NCBI GenBank assembly: GCA_000492175.2
Contig: CP097573.1
Location: 1,860,001-1,924,000, forward strand
Direction of reading: 5' to 3'
DNA length: 64,000 nt
DNA from: Firmicutes bacterium ASF500
Lineage (GTDB): Bacteria; Bacillota; Clostridia; Oscillospirales; Oscillospiraceae
Part shown: positions 42,631-52,096 of the stretch, piece after piece
Numbering within the stretch: the stretch's first letter is position 1
Layout: every line of letters starts with the position of its first letter
Translations under genes and position numbers: made by a program
The notes under the pieces: model-generated
Seen by the model: only the letters and a program-made list of their open reading frames with translations
Database searches by the model: none
What the model was told of the DNA's origin: nothing

Positions 42631-42694
42631 AACGCTTCTCCTTTTCCATTTGAGCTGTCCGCCCCCCTCGGCGGGGCGGGAATATAATCCGGAG

Positions 42695-42844
42695 CTATCC
42701 GGCCTGTACTGCCACGAACGGGGCCGGCTGAACCGCTGTTCCGCTGTCGGGAAGGCTTCGGTATGCCATCTCCTGGGTATAGGCCGCCAGCAGGGACATC
42801 AGCAGGGCCAGGACGCACAGTCCGGTTTTGATTTTTTCTGTCAT
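42695..42844 (-). CDS. 49-residue membrane or secreted peptide upstream of the ABC genes
   Basis: ATG 42844 with GAGGAGCGG upstream encodes a 49-residue peptide with a basic start (MTEKIKTG), one hydrophobic helix (LCVLALLMSLLAAY, about 9-22) and a proline- and valine-rich tail ending at TAG 42695-42697. It lies 64 bp before the ATPase gene on the same strand. Could be a small regulator, substrate or leader for the transporter; no family recognised. Confidence 0.5.
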   Translation of the reverse strand: MTEKIKTGLCVLALLMSLLAAYTQEMAYRSLPDSGTAVQPAPFVAVQAG

Positions 42845-42866
42845 GGTTCATCCGCTCCTCTCATTT

Positions 42867-42893
42867 AACTGTATTAGAGTGTATCATACAGTT
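42867..42893 (-). promoter_or_regulatory. Operator-like inverted repeat before the peptide-ABC operon
   Basis: AACTGTAT and ATACAGTT, a perfect 8-bp dyad 11 bp apart, 23 bp before the peptide start. Probable binding site of an unlinked regulator. Confidence 0.5.
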
Positions 42894-42973
42894 GCGGAAA
42901 ATGCTCTAAAGGAAAGATGAGGATTTCATTAAGGTTTTTTTAAAATGCCGTCTCCGTCCGGGCGCGCGAAAAA

Positions 42974-43002
42974 ACCCGGGACGCTTGGGGGGCGTCCCGG
43001 GT
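42974..43002 (-). terminator. Terminator of rny
   Basis: ACCCGGGACGC/GCGTCCCGGGT stem followed on the minus strand by TTTTTTCG. Confidence 0.85.
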
Positions 43003-43013
43003 CTCTCTTTCTG

Positions 43014-44567
43014 TTATTTGGCATATTCAATGGCCTTGGTCTCCCGCAGAAGGTGGACCTTGATCTGGCCGGGGTATTGCAGCTCAGACTCGATTTTCTT
43101 GGCGATGTCCCGGGCCAGCAGGACCATCTGGTCCTCGCTGATGACCTCGGGCTTGACCATAATCCGCACCTCGCGGCCGGCCTGAATGGCAAAGGACTTC
43201 TCCACGCCGTTGAAGGAGGAGGTAATCTCCTCCAGGGCCTCCAGGCGCTTGATATAGTTCTCCAGATTCTCCCGCCGGGCGCCGGGCCGGGCTGCGGAGA
43301 TGGCGTCAGCCGCCTGCACCAGGCAGGCCACCACGGTCTTGGGCTCCACATCGTTGTGGTGGGCGTGGATGGCGTGAATGACGTTCTCGCTCTCCCGGAA
43401 CTTCCGGGCCAGCTCCACGCCGATCTGAACGTGGGAGCCGTCCACCTCGTGGTCGATGGCCTTGCCCAGGTCGTGGAGCAGGCCGGCCCGCTTGGCCTCG
43501 GTGACGTTGGCGCCGATCTCGGCGGCCAGCAGTCCGGCCAGGTGGGACACCTCTATGGAGTGGTTCAGCACGTTCTGGCTGTAGCTGGTGCGGTAGCGCA
43601 TCCGGCCCAGCAGCTTGACCAGCTCGGGGTGCAGGCCGTGGACGTTGGTCTCAAAGATGGCCCGCTCGCCCTCCGACTTGATGACCATGTCCACCTCCCG
43701 CTTGGCCTTCTCCACCATCTCCTCAATGCGGGCGGGGTGGATGCGGCCATCCAGGATCAGCTTCTCCAGGGCCAGCCGGGCGATCTCCTTGCGGACGGGG
43801 TCGAAGCAGGAGACGGTGATGGCCTCCGGCGTGTCGTCAATAATCAGGTCCACGCCGGTGAGGGTCTCCAGCGTGCGGATGTTCCGGCCCTCCCGGCCAA
43901 TGATCCGGCCCTTCATGTCGTCGTTGGGCAGGGGCACCACCGACACGGTGGCCTCCGACACATGGTCGGCGGCGCAGCGCTGGATGGCGAGAGAGATGAT
44001 CTCCCGGGCCTTGGTGTCGGCCTCGTCCTTGAAGCGGGCCTCGATCTCTTTGATTTTCATGGCCGACTCGTGGGTCACGTCGTCCTCCAGCTGCTGGAGC
44101 AGGAAGTTCCGGGCCTCCTCGGCGGTAAGGCCGGAGATGCGCTCCAGCTCGGTGACCTGCTTCTGCTTCAGCTTCTCCGCCTCGGCCTGGGTGGCGTCCA
44201 GCTTGGCTAGCTTGGCGGACAGCTGCTCTTCCTTCTTCTCGATGTTCTCGGTCTTGCGGTCCAGGTTCTCCTCCTTCTGTTGAAGGCGGTTTTCCTGGCG
44301 CTGGAGCTCGGAGCGGCGGTCCTTGACCTCCTTCTCGTGCTCGTTCTTGGCCTTGAGGATCTCCTCCTTGGCCTCTACCAGGGCCTCGCGCTTTTTGCTC
44401 TCGGCGCTCTTATAGGCCTCGTTGACAATACGGGTGGCCTCGTCCTCGGCGGATTTGATCTCCCGCTCCGCTGTGACCTTCCGGCGGTTCCAGCCGAAAA
44501 GCGCACCGCCCAGAGCGCCCACAATCAGCGTGACGATCATGCCGACGACTGCTAAAATTAGGTCCAT
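43014..44567 (-). CDS. rny: Ribonuclease Y
   Basis: 517 residues, the normal size. N-terminal membrane anchor (about 3-24), long charged coiled coil (about 30-200), KH domain ([20 protein letters not shown]), then the HD domain ([13 protein letters not shown]) and [15 protein letters not shown]. It is the endonuclease that starts mRNA turnover in Firmicutes, held at the membrane. The start [13 protein letters not shown] follows a GGAGG site. Confidence 0.96.
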   Translation of the reverse strand: MDLILAVVGMIVTLIVGALGGALFGWNRRKVTAEREIKSAEDEATRIVNEAYKSAESKKREALVEAKEEILKAKNEHEKEVKDRRSELQRQENRLQQKEENLDRKTENIEKKEEQLSAKLAKLDATQAEAEKLKQKQVTELERISGLTAEEARNFLLQQLEDDVTHESAMKIKEIEARFKDEADTKAREIISLAIQRCAADHVSEATVSVVPLPNDDMKGRIIGREGRNIRTLETLTGVDLIIDDTPEAITVSCFDPVRKEIARLALEKLILDGRIHPARIEEMVEKAKREVDMVIKSEGERAIFETNVHGLHPELVKLLGRMRYRTSYSQNVLNHSIEVSHLAGLLAAEIGANVTEAKRAGLLHDLGKAIDHEVDGSHVQIGVELARKFRESENVIHAIHAHHNDVEPKTVVACLVQAADAISAARPGARRENLENYIKRLEALEEITSSFNGVEKSFAIQAGREVRIMVKPEVISEDQMVLLARDIAKKIESELQYPGQIKVHLLRETKAIEYAK

Positions 44568-44740
44568 TGGGTCTCGTTACACCTCCAAATTTTTTCATAG
44601 CCGCGGCGGACCGCCGCGGCGCTCCGCCGCCAGGCCAGGGGCCCAGGGCAGAGCTTGCAGTAAAAGGCCGCAAGAGGAGGCGATCCCCTTGCGACAACTG
44701 AAAAACATCCCCACAGGTTTTTCATATTTGTCCTTTCACT

Positions 44741-44769
44741 ATTGTATAGGCCAACAGCTTTTCTGTCAA
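44741..44769 (-). promoter_or_regulatory. rny promoter
   Basis: On the minus strand TTGACA, 17-bp spacer, TACAAT. The leader of about 170 nt contains a strong GCCGCGGCGG/CCGCCGCGGC hairpin near 44601-44621; no known riboswitch is recognised in it. Confidence 0.75.
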
Positions 44770-44821
44770 GATTTATTCATAATTAGAATGGCATGTTTTA
44801 TGAAAAATTTTTCCAGAACAG

Positions 44822-44850
44822 AAAAAAGAGCGGGGAACAAACCCCGCCCT
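44822..44850 (-). terminator. Terminator of spoIID
   Basis: GGCGGGG/CCCCGCT hairpin followed by TTTTTTC on the minus strand. Confidence 0.75.
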
Positions 44851-44864
44851 TCCGGAAACCGGCC

Positions 44865-45917
44865 CTACCACAGTTCTCCCACCTGGGCTCCGGTGTAGTA
44901 CCAGGTGAGGATATCCTGAAAGGAGCTTCCGTTTTTGGCCATAGCGTTGGCCCCATACTGGCTCATGCCCACCCCGTGGCCGTAGCCGGTGACATCGAAG
45001 AGAAACTGACTGCCGTCCCAGCTCACCGTGAAGCAGGCCGACCGCAGGGAGAACAGGGCCCGCGCCTGCCCTCCGGTGAGGGTGACGCCCCCCAGCGGGA
45101 TGGAGATCACCCCGCCCCCCTCGTTCCGGGCGGCCTGGCCGAACCAGGCGGCGGGGTCGCCGGACAGGTCGGCCCCCGGGTAGGCGGCCAGGGTGAGGGA
45201 CTTGACCTCCTCCGCCCCCAGGGCTGTCTGGGTGCGGTAGTTGGGCACCTCGTCCCCCTCGGGACTGTCCACGCTCTTCAAATAGGCCACCGAGCTGCCC
45301 CAGACCTCCACCGCGTCGGTGGTCCTCCCGGCGGCGGCGGAGAAAAACAGGGCCTGAATGGGCTTGCCCTCGTAGAGGACGCCCAGCCCGTCGGTGCCCG
45401 CCACCGCCCGGTCCAGCTTCTCCCCGTACTCCCGGGCGCTGAGACCCCACCGGGCCTCGGCGGCGGAGCGCTCGGTGTAGGCCTGACAGCAGGTGCTGTC
45501 GGCGCAGATATCGGCCTCCGGATGCTTGGACCCGCCCTGGAGAACGGCGGTGTAGGTCCGGGCGGCGCAGGCCTGAGCTTTCAGCGCCTCCTCCTCAAAG
45601 GAGGCGGGCATCTCCGCCGCCACCACGCCCCAGATGTAGTCCGCCATGGTCAGCTCGGCCACCGTCCCGTCCTTGTTCAGCAGCCGCACCGCCCGCCCCC
45701 GGTCCCGGGTCCCCGTGGGGAGGGCGGGGTCCGCCGTGGGGTCGGCGGGCAGTACGGCCTCCCCGTTGGGCAGCTCCCCCGTCCCAGGCCGCCGGTAGAC
45801 CGGCTCCCCCCGGAGGGCCAGTACGGGGAGGAAAAACAGGATCAAAACCAGCGCCAGCGCGGCGCTCACCGTCTGCCGCCCGCCGCCGGTCCGCGCACCC
45901 TTGTCCTCTCGCGACAT
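44865..45917 (-). CDS. spoIID: SpoIID/LytB-type sporulation peptidoglycan hydrolase
   Basis: 350 residues. One N-terminal membrane segment (about 18-36), then a SpoIID domain: LTMADYIWGVVAAEMPASFE, EALKAQACAARTYT, AGTDGLGVLYEGKPIQALFF and GYGHGVGMSQYGANAMAK. SpoIID is the lytic transglycosylase of the engulfment complex, acting on stripped glycan strands. Supports an endospore-forming host. Single gene. Confidence 0.9.
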   Translation of the reverse strand: MSREDKGARTGGGRQTVSAALALVLILFFLPVLALRGEPVYRRPGTGELPNGEAVLPADPTADPALPTGTRDRGRAVRLLNKDGTVAELTMADYIWGVVAAEMPASFEEEALKAQACAARTYTAVLQGGSKHPEADICADSTCCQAYTERSAAEARWGLSAREYGEKLDRAVAGTDGLGVLYEGKPIQALFFSAAAGRTTDAVEVWGSSVAYLKSVDSPEGDEVPNYRTQTALGAEEVKSLTLAAYPGADLSGDPAAWFGQAARNEGGGVISIPLGGVTLTGGQARALFSLRSACFTVSWDGSQFLFDVTGYGHGVGMSQYGANAMAKNGSSFQDILTWYYTGAQVGELW

Positions 45918-45977
45918 CTCCGCCGCCCCCTTTCAAGCTATGGTATGGGACAGGCGGCGAAAATATGCCGCCCGCCC

Positions 45978-46006
45978 TTGCGGTTCTCCCCGCTATCCTG
46001 TATAAT
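45978..46006 (+). promoter_or_regulatory. Predicted promoter of the Uma2 pair
   Basis: TTGCGG (45978-45983), 17-bp spacer, TATAAT (46001-46006). Confidence 0.6.
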
Positions 46007-46053
46007 GAGGTCAGGAAAACAAATGCTGACACCAAAAGGAAAGGAGCGCCGTT

Positions 46054-46626
46054 ATGAACACCAATCTGGCTTATCAGGAGTACCAGGAGACAGAATTGAT
46101 CGGAGGAAAGCTGGTGGCTATGTCACCCAGCCCCCTTGTCAATCACAATCGCGTATCCAGAAATATCTTTCATATTTTCAACAGCTATTTGAAGGGCCGC
46201 AGGTGTGAACCCTTCAGCGATGGCGTGGACCTCTATCTGACCGAGGACGACCGTTTCATCCCCGACATGATGGTGGTCTGCGACCCAGACAAGATCAAGC
46301 CCGACGGGGTCTACGGCGCGCCCGACCTGGTGGTTGAGGTGCTGTCCCCCAGCACGGCCCGCTATGACCGTGGACGGAAGATGGAGGTCTATGCCAGGTG
46401 CGGCGTGCGGGAGTACTGGATTGTCAGCCCCGGCGACCGGACGGTGGAGCAGTATTTTCAGGAGGATGGCCGTCTGGTTCTTCACTCCGCCTACGGCTTG
46501 GAGCTGGAGGCCATTCTGAACAAAATGACCCAGGAGGAGCGGGACTCCATCCCCACTGAATTTCAATGCAGCCTCTTTGACGACCTGACCATCCAAGTCG
46601 CCGACATCTTTGACCGGGTCGTTTGA
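46054..46626 (+). CDS. Uma2-family (DUF820) protein 1
   Basis: 190 residues. Restriction-endonuclease-like PD-(D/E)xK fold: FIPDMMVVCDPDKI gives the Asp, VVEVLSPSTARYDRGRK the E-x-L and lysine, and CGVREYWIVSP the tail. Family activity is mostly unproven. GGAAAGGAGCGCC precedes ATG 46054. Close paralog 42 bp downstream; no transposase nearby. Confidence 0.85.
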   Translation: MNTNLAYQEYQETELIGGKLVAMSPSPLVNHNRVSRNIFHIFNSYLKGRRCEPFSDGVDLYLTEDDRFIPDMMVVCDPDKIKPDGVYGAPDLVVEVLSPSTARYDRGRKMEVYARCGVREYWIVSPGDRTVEQYFQEDGRLVLHSAYGLELEAILNKMTQEERDSIPTEFQCSLFDDLTIQVADIFDRVV

Positions 46627-46668
46627 CCGCCGTGCGATACCTGAACCCCAAGGGAAAGGAGCGCTGTT

Positions 46669-47238
46669 ATGAACACCAACCTGGCCTATCAAGAGGCTTT
46701 TCGGGAGGAGCTGATCGGCGGGAGAGTGGTTGCCATGTCTCCCGCCACGACGCGGCACAATCGTATCGCGGAAAACCTATATTTTATCTTCCGCACCTAT
46801 TTGAAGGGAAAGCGCTGTGTCCCCTTGGGTGATGGATATGACCTCTATCTGACCGATCAGGACCGGTTTATCCCGGATTTTATGGTCGTCTGCGACCGGG
46901 ATAAGATTAAGACCAAGGGCGTATTCGGTGCGCCCGACCTGGTGGCGGAGGTGCTGTCCCCCAGCACGGCGCAATATGACCGCGGCAATAAGATGAACAC
47001 CTATGAGCGATGCGGCGTCCCGGAGTATTGGATCATCAGCCCCGGCGACCAGTCCATTGAGATTTACAGCCTCCAGGAGGGGCGCTATGTATTGGAGCAT
47101 CTGTATACCTATTTTTCCAAGGACGAGCTGGATGATATGGGTGAGGAAAAACGAGCGGCGCTGGTGACAGAATTTAAATGCCGCCTCTACGACGATTTTA
47201 CCATTCGCCTTGAGGATATTTTCGGAGATCTATTTTGA
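46669..47238 (+). CDS. Uma2-family (DUF820) protein 2
   Basis: 189 residues, roughly two-thirds identical to the previous protein and with the same active-site pattern (FIPDFMVVCDRDKI, VAEVLSPSTAQYDRGNK, CGVPEYWIISP). Even the translation-initiation regions match (GGAAAGGAGCGCYGTTATGA), so this is a tandem duplication. They may form a heterodimer or act separately. Confidence 0.85.
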   Translation: MNTNLAYQEAFREELIGGRVVAMSPATTRHNRIAENLYFIFRTYLKGKRCVPLGDGYDLYLTDQDRFIPDFMVVCDRDKIKTKGVFGAPDLVAEVLSPSTAQYDRGNKMNTYERCGVPEYWIISPGDQSIEIYSLQEGRYVLEHLYTYFSKDELDDMGEEKRAALVTEFKCRLYDDFTIRLEDIFGDLF

Positions 47239-47246
47239 GAAAATTT

Positions 47247-47273
47247 GGCCCGCTTCCAATCGGAAGCGGGCCC
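47247..47273. terminator. Convergent terminator between Uma2 and proS
   Basis: GCCCGCTTCC/GGAAGCGGGC stem with AATC loop; only a weak T stretch on the plus strand. Confidence 0.7.
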
Positions 47274-47285
47274 TTGCTATTCTGA

Positions 47286-48728
47286 TTAGTACGCCACGCC
47301 CCAGAGAATGGAGTGCTTGGCGGGCTTGCCGCAGCAGACGCAGGTGTCGGAGACGTGCTCCTGGTCCAGGGGCATGCACCGGGAGGTGACGCCGGCCTGC
47401 TCCTTCATTTTCAGCTCGCAGTCCAGCTCGCCGCACCACATGGTCTTGGCGAAGCCGCCCTCGGCCTCCATGAACTGCTTGACCTCCTCCACAGTGAGGC
47501 ACACCCGGGTGTGGTCCTCCAGGTTCTTTTTGGCACGGGCATAGAGGCTCTTGTGGACATCGTCCAGCAGCCATCTCACGTCGTCCTCCATCTGGTCCAG
47601 AGGGACGAAGCGCTTCTCGCCGGAGTCCCGGCGGCAGATGCAGCACTGTCCCTTCTCCATATCCTTGGGGCCGATCTCCACCCGCAGGGGGACGCCCTTC
47701 ATCTCATACTGGGCGGCCTTCCAGCCCATAGACTGGTCGGAGTCGTCCATCTTTGCCCGGATACCGGCCTTTTGCAGCCGCTTCAGCAGGGCGGCGGCGG
47801 CCTCCAGGACGCCCTCCTTGTGCTGGGCCACGGGGATGACCATGACCTGGACGGGGGCGACGCGGGGGGGCAGGACCAGGCCGCTGTTGTCGCCGTGGGT
47901 CATGATGATGCCGCCGATGACCCGGGTGGACACCCCCCAGGAGGTCTGGTGGGGGTGGTGGAGCTGGTTGTCCTTGCCGGTATAGGTGATGTCGAAGGCC
48001 CTGGCGAAGCCGTCGCCGAAATAGTGGCTGGTGCCCGACTGGAGGGCCTTGCGGTCGTGCATCATGCACTCCACAGTGTAGGTCTCCTCAGCGCCGTTGA
48101 ACTTCTCCTTGTCGGTCTTGCGGCCCTTGGCCACGGGCATGGCCAGGACGTTCTCCAGGAAATCAGCGTAGATTTCCAGCATCTGCATGGTCTCCCGGCG
48201 GGCGTCCTCCTCGTCCAGGTGCATGGTGTGGCCCTCCTGCCACAGGAACTCCCGGTGGCGCAGGAAGGGGCGGGAGGTCTTTTCCCACCGCAGTACCGAG
48301 TTCCACTGGTTATACAGCTTAGGCAGGTCCCGGTGGGAGTGGATGATATTTTTATAGTGCTCGCAGAACAGGGTCTCCGAGGTGGGGCGGATGCAGTACC
48401 GCTCCTCCAGCTTCTCGCTGCCGCCGTAGGTGACCCAGGCGCACTCAGGGGTGAAGCCCTCCACATGGTCCTTCTCCTTCTGGAGCAGGCCCTCGGGAAT
48501 CAGGATGGGCAGGTACACGTTCTCGTGGCCTGTCTCCTTGAATTTGGCGTCCAGCTCCTTCTGGATGTTCTCCCAGATGGCGTAGCCATAGGGGCGGTAG
48601 ATGAACATGCCCTTGATAGAGGAGTAGTCGATGAGCTCCGCCTTGGTGCACACGTCGGTGTACCACTGGGCGAAGTCCGCCTCCATATCGGTAATCTGTT
48701 CCACTTGCTTCTTGTTTTCGTTGGCCAT
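47286..48728 (-). CDS. proS: Prolyl-tRNA synthetase, archaeal/eukaryote-like type
   Basis: 480 residues. Class II synthetase with motif 2 in [20 protein letters not shown], and the TETLFCEHY and [15 protein letters not shown] segments. It lacks the editing insertion of the E. coli-type enzyme and ends with a zinc-like C-terminal domain ([18 protein letters not shown]), as in the ProS type found in many Clostridia. It charges proline onto its tRNA. Start ATG 48728 follows AAAGGACTGAAG. Confidence 0.95.
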   Translation of the reverse strand: MANENKKQVEQITDMEADFAQWYTDVCTKAELIDYSSIKGMFIYRPYGYAIWENIQKELDAKFKETGHENVYLPILIPEGLLQKEKDHVEGFTPECAWVTYGGSEKLEERYCIRPTSETLFCEHYKNIIHSHRDLPKLYNQWNSVLRWEKTSRPFLRHREFLWQEGHTMHLDEEDARRETMQMLEIYADFLENVLAMPVAKGRKTDKEKFNGAEETYTVECMMHDRKALQSGTSHYFGDGFARAFDITYTGKDNQLHHPHQTSWGVSTRVIGGIIMTHGDNSGLVLPPRVAPVQVMVIPVAQHKEGVLEAAAALLKRLQKAGIRAKMDDSDQSMGWKAAQYEMKGVPLRVEIGPKDMEKGQCCICRRDSGEKRFVPLDQMEDDVRWLLDDVHKSLYARAKKNLEDHTRVCLTVEEVKQFMEAEGGFAKTMWCGELDCELKMKEQAGVTSRCMPLDQEHVSDTCVCCGKPAKHSILWGVAY

Positions 48729-48823
48729 ATACTCTTCAGTCCTTTAAATTTTTTCTCCCGCCTCCCCGGAGGAGGGGGGAACACAGATGTCAGTCCAGCG
48801 GGGGTGAAATACTCGTGTCCCCT

Positions 48824-48852
48824 ATTGTATGGATTTCCCAGGGAAAAGTCAA
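48824..48852 (-). promoter_or_regulatory. proS promoter
   Basis: On the minus strand TTGACT, 17-bp spacer, TACAAT. The leader of about 90 nt lacks a visible T-box motif. Confidence 0.75.
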
Positions 48853-48872
48853 GTTTTTAAACCGGTTCTCCC

Positions 48873-49002
48873 AGGGAAATCAATTTTGCGTCTGTAGGGC
48901 GCGACGACCCCGGCGCGCCGTTTGCAAAATCTGCCTATCTGCGGCGCGCCGGGTCGTCGCGCCCTACAAATGCGGCTTTATTTTCTCGAAATTGATTTCC
49001 CT
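48873..49002. mobile_element. MITE-like element A, copy 3 (130 bp, inverted)
   Basis: Ends AGGGAAATCAATTTT and AAATTGATTTCCCT; internal core reversed relative to copies 1 and 2. It fills the gap between proS and the LysR gene and could serve as a terminator for the latter. Confidence 0.85.
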
Positions 49003-49016
49003 GCCGTCTCCCCCGT

Positions 49017-49949
49017 TTATTTCCGCAGCATCTCCTGGGTCAGCTCCACAAACCGCTGGCCGAAGTTGGACAGACAGCGGCCCTCCCGGTAGCCGGCCAC
49101 CAGCCGCCCGTAGGTGGAGGGGTCGGTGAGGGGGAAGAGGTCCACTCCTGCGGAGCCGGAGGTGGGGGTGGGCAGGGCCCGGAGAAAGAGCTCGGGGCAG
49201 ATGGTGACCCCCACCCCGGCCTGAGCCATCGCCAAAGTGGTGACGGTGTTCTCCGTCTCCAAAATCAGCTGGGGCTTGAAGTAGTACCGCCGGAAATACT
49301 GGTCTACGATGCTCCGGGTGCGGTTGCCCCGCTTAATCAGGACAAAGGGCATGGCCTCAAAGGCCCGGATGTCCGCCCCCTGGGCGAACTGCTTCCGGAC
49401 CTCCTCCGCCTGTTCCCCGAAGAGGTGGCCGGTGAAGGTTCTGGGCACTACCATCATCAGCCGCTGTTCCGTCAGGGGGACGGTGGTCACCCCCTCCATG
49501 ATGATGGGCTGAAAGCAGATAATCAGGTCGGTCCGGCCGTGGGCCAGCTCGTCCTCCAGCTGGGTGGAGTTGCCCTCGGACAGGGAAAACTCCACCTGGG
49601 GGAACTCCAGACGGAATTTGGGCAGCACGTCGGGCAGAAGGGCCAGCCCGCAGGTGTGGGAGATGCCCACCCGCAGGGCCCCCACGTACTGCTTGTTGAT
49701 GTCCCCCACCTTGGACAGGTACTGCCGGTGCAGGTCCAGAATCTCGGTGGCGGTGTCCACCAGCAGTCCCCCCGCGTAGGTCAGCGACAGCTTGGGGGAC
49801 CGGGTGAACAGCTTCACGTCCAGCTCCCGCTCCAGATTGGCGATGTGGTTGGACAGGGACTGCTGAGAAATATACAGCCGCTCCGCCGCCCGGGTGATGT
49901 TCAGCTCCTCCGCTACGGTGAGGAAATATTTCAGGTGTTGAAAGTTCAC
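49017..49949 (-). CDS. LysR-family transcriptional regulator
   Basis: 310 residues. Winged helix-turn-helix (HLKYFLTVAEELNITRAAER, then LYISQQSLSNHIANLERELD), then the LysR effector domain (GALRVGISHTCGLALLPDVL). GTG 49949 is chosen: GGGAG lies 7 nt upstream and the family start is VNFQHLKYF. Divergent from the dehydrogenase gene at 50114, its probable target. Confidence 0.88.
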   Translation of the reverse strand: MNFQHLKYFLTVAEELNITRAAERLYISQQSLSNHIANLERELDVKLFTRSPKLSLTYAGGLLVDTATEILDLHRQYLSKVGDINKQYVGALRVGISHTCGLALLPDVLPKFRLEFPQVEFSLSEGNSTQLEDELAHGRTDLIICFQPIIMEGVTTVPLTEQRLMMVVPRTFTGHLFGEQAEEVRKQFAQGADIRAFEAMPFVLIKRGNRTRSIVDQYFRRYYFKPQLILETENTVTTLAMAQAGVGVTICPELFLRALPTPTSGSAGVDLFPLTDPSTYGRLVAGYREGRCLSNFGQRFVELTQEMLRK

Positions 49950-50113
49950 AAAAACTCCCGCCTTTTTTTGTGGGATACCCCATTGTACCACAATTATTTA
50001 GCTGTGGCAACCCTCAACAAAAACCTACTTCTCAAAAGGCAAAAAATGTGGCATAATATTCAGTATGCAATGGGCGGACGCCTAAATTTAACAACAGGAA
50101 GGAATGCTGGATT

Positions 50114-51055
50114 ATGAAATGTCTCATTATTGACGTCGTCTCCCCCGCGATCTCTGAGGAACTGGGCAAATATATGCAGGTCGATACCAAGATCCTCCCC
50201 TCCCAGGCTGAGCTGGCCGGGATGATCGGCGACTACGAGGTTCTGATCATGCGCGTGGACCCCGCCATCAACAAGGAGATCCTGGACGCGGCCAAGAACC
50301 TGAAGGTGATCGGCGTGTGCTCCGTGGGCCTGAACCACATCGACATGGACACCGCCAAGGCCAAGGGCATCCAGGTCTTCAACGCCCCCGGCCTCAACGG
50401 CAACGCCGTGGCCGAGCTGACCATCGCCAAGATGCTGGACATGTCCCGGCACACCATCCCCGCCTGCAACGACGTGAAGGTGGGCAAGAACTGGGACAAG
50501 TATAAGTTTGTGGGCCGCGAGCTGCGGGGCAAGACCCTGGGCGTTCTGGGCTTCGGCCGCATCGGCCAACGGGTGGGCGAGCTGGCCCGGGCTTTCCTGA
50601 TGGACGTGGTGGCCTACGACCCCTACCTCCCCGCCGAGGTCTTTGAGCAGCAGCACGCCAAGAGCATGTCCATCGAGGAGGTGCTCAAGGTCTCCGACTT
50701 TGTCACCATCCACATGCCCCTCAACGACGAGACCCGCAACCTCTTCAACGCCAAGTCCATCGAGGGTATGAAGGACGACGCCGTGGTGCTGAACATGGCC
50801 CGGGGCGGCATCGTCAACGAGCAGGATATGTACGAGGCCCTGAAGGCCGGCAAGATTGGCGGCTATGCCACCGACGTTATGGAGAACGAGCTGGCCGCCG
50901 GCGGCCTGACCGAGGGTGCTGGCTTCGACTCTCCCCTCTTCGGCTGCGATAACTTCATCGTCTCCCCCCACCTGGGCGCCCAGACCGTGGACGCCTCCCG
51001 GGACATTGGCGCCCATATCATCAACAAAGTGAAGGAAGCGCTGGACCTGAAATAA
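50114..51055 (+). CDS. NAD-dependent D-2-hydroxyacid dehydrogenase
   Basis: 313 residues. NAD motif GVLGFGRIGQRVGELA (about 140-155); catalytic Arg in NMARGGIVNE, Glu in TDVMENE and His in VSPHLGAQT. The family includes phosphoglycerate, hydroxypyruvate and glycerate dehydrogenases; full-length SerA ACT domain is absent. It reduces a 2-keto acid or reverses. Control by the divergent LysR gene is probable. Confidence 0.9.
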   Translation: MKCLIIDVVSPAISEELGKYMQVDTKILPSQAELAGMIGDYEVLIMRVDPAINKEILDAAKNLKVIGVCSVGLNHIDMDTAKAKGIQVFNAPGLNGNAVAELTIAKMLDMSRHTIPACNDVKVGKNWDKYKFVGRELRGKTLGVLGFGRIGQRVGELARAFLMDVVAYDPYLPAEVFEQQHAKSMSIEEVLKVSDFVTIHMPLNDETRNLFNAKSIEGMKDDAVVLNMARGGIVNEQDMYEALKAGKIGGYATDVMENELAAGGLTEGAGFDSPLFGCDNFIVSPHLGAQTVDASRDIGAHIINKVKEALDLK

Positions 51056-51076
51056 GCAAACACCGCCTTTTGGCAT

Positions 51077-51106
51077 TGGGGCTGTCCGGAAAAGGACGGC
51101 CCCTTT
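51077..51106 (+). terminator. Rho-independent terminator
   Basis: GGGGCTGTCC/GGACGGCCCC stem followed by TTTT. Confidence 0.8.
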
Positions 51107-51136
51107 TAAATTTGGATACTTTTCCCGTTTTAAGTC

Positions 51137-51165
51137 TTGCAAAAAAAACGGCCTTCTGGTACAAT
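51137..51165 (+). promoter_or_regulatory. Predicted promoter
   Basis: TTGCAA (51137-51142), 17-bp spacer, TACAAT (51160-51165). Confidence 0.65.
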
Positions 51166-51242
51166 AATAAAATGTCTGGAAAACAGGCACATTGGTAATA
51201 CTTGATTGGGCCGCTGCGCCCCGGCAAGGAGAATGAAGAAGC

Positions 51243-52010
51243 ATGGATAGGAAACAGAGAGAAGAACGCCGCCGTCAGGAGGACATCGCGCTTCAGCGCG
51301 GACTGCTGTGGGTGGCGGGGGCGATCGTGCTGGAGGCTCTTCTGATGGCCGTCAATCGCTACTATATCAACTACTACCTCACCGACTGGGAGATTGGCCT
51401 GGCCGGGATGATCAACGGGCTTTTGAACTTCCTTCGGTTCGCGGCGCCCGTCGCCGCCGGAGCGGCCCTTGGCTGTACCCTCTGGCGGCTGAAAAGCGGC
51501 AAGCGCTTTGGACCCGCTCTGGTGGTGTCGCTGGCCATGGGGGCGGTCTCTGTCTGCGTCCATGTCATTGTCAAGTTCCAGGGCCCGGGCCTGTCCATGC
51601 TGTTTTGGCTGGTGGTCGCCTGGGCGGTACTGGCGCTGGTGTACTATATCTATCAGCGGGAGTTCTTCGTCGCCGCCGCCGCCTGCGGCATGTCCGTCCT
51701 GGCGCTGTGGTTCGTCCGGTACGACAGAAACGGCCTGGCGGAGTCCATCCTGATCCTGGCCGCTATCGCGGTGGTGACCGCCGCGGTGGTCTGGATGAAG
51801 AAGAGCAGAGGAACCCTCCCCGGCAAGCTGGCCATCCGCTTCCTGCCCGAGGATACCAATTACGCCGTCGCCCTGGCCACCTGCGCCGCCAGCCTGGCCG
51901 CCCCCATCGCCGCCCTCCTCTTGGGCGGCACCGCAGCCTACTACCTGATTTTCGTCATGGTAGCTTGGCTTTTCGCCTTGTTTGTGTACTACACCGTTAA
52001 ATTGATGTGA
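51243..52010 (+). CDS. Polytopic membrane protein, unknown
   Basis: 255 residues. A very basic cytoplasmic start (MDRKQREERRRQED), then seven or eight membrane segments, with a charged break around residues 182-200 (KKSRGTLPGKLAIRFLPED). No family recognised. AAGGAGAATG precedes ATG 51243. Monocistronic between promoter and terminator. Confidence 0.72.
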   Translation: MDRKQREERRRQEDIALQRGLLWVAGAIVLEALLMAVNRYYINYYLTDWEIGLAGMINGLLNFLRFAAPVAAGAALGCTLWRLKSGKRFGPALVVSLAMGAVSVCVHVIVKFQGPGLSMLFWLVVAWAVLALVYYIYQREFFVAAAACGMSVLALWFVRYDRNGLAESILILAAIAVVTAAVVWMKKSRGTLPGKLAIRFLPEDTNYAVALATCAASLAAPIAALLLGGTAAYYLIFVMVAWLFALFVYYTVKLM

Positions 52011-52064
52011 TGCCATAAAATGTCCCCACAGGCTGAACCGCCCCATATTGTGCGGACAGCACAA

Positions 52065-52096
52065 AAAGGCCCGTCCTCGTGAGAGGGCGGGCCTTT
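52065..52096. terminator. Bidirectional terminator
   Basis: AAAGGCCCGTCCTC/GAGGGCGGGCCTTTT with GTGA loop; A and T tracts on the two sides serve both strands. It ends the envelope cluster on the minus strand. Confidence 0.88.

Noticed and set aside
48729..48872. T-box riboswitch before proS
   Set aside because: The leader is short and lacks a visible T-box motif and antiterminator pair.
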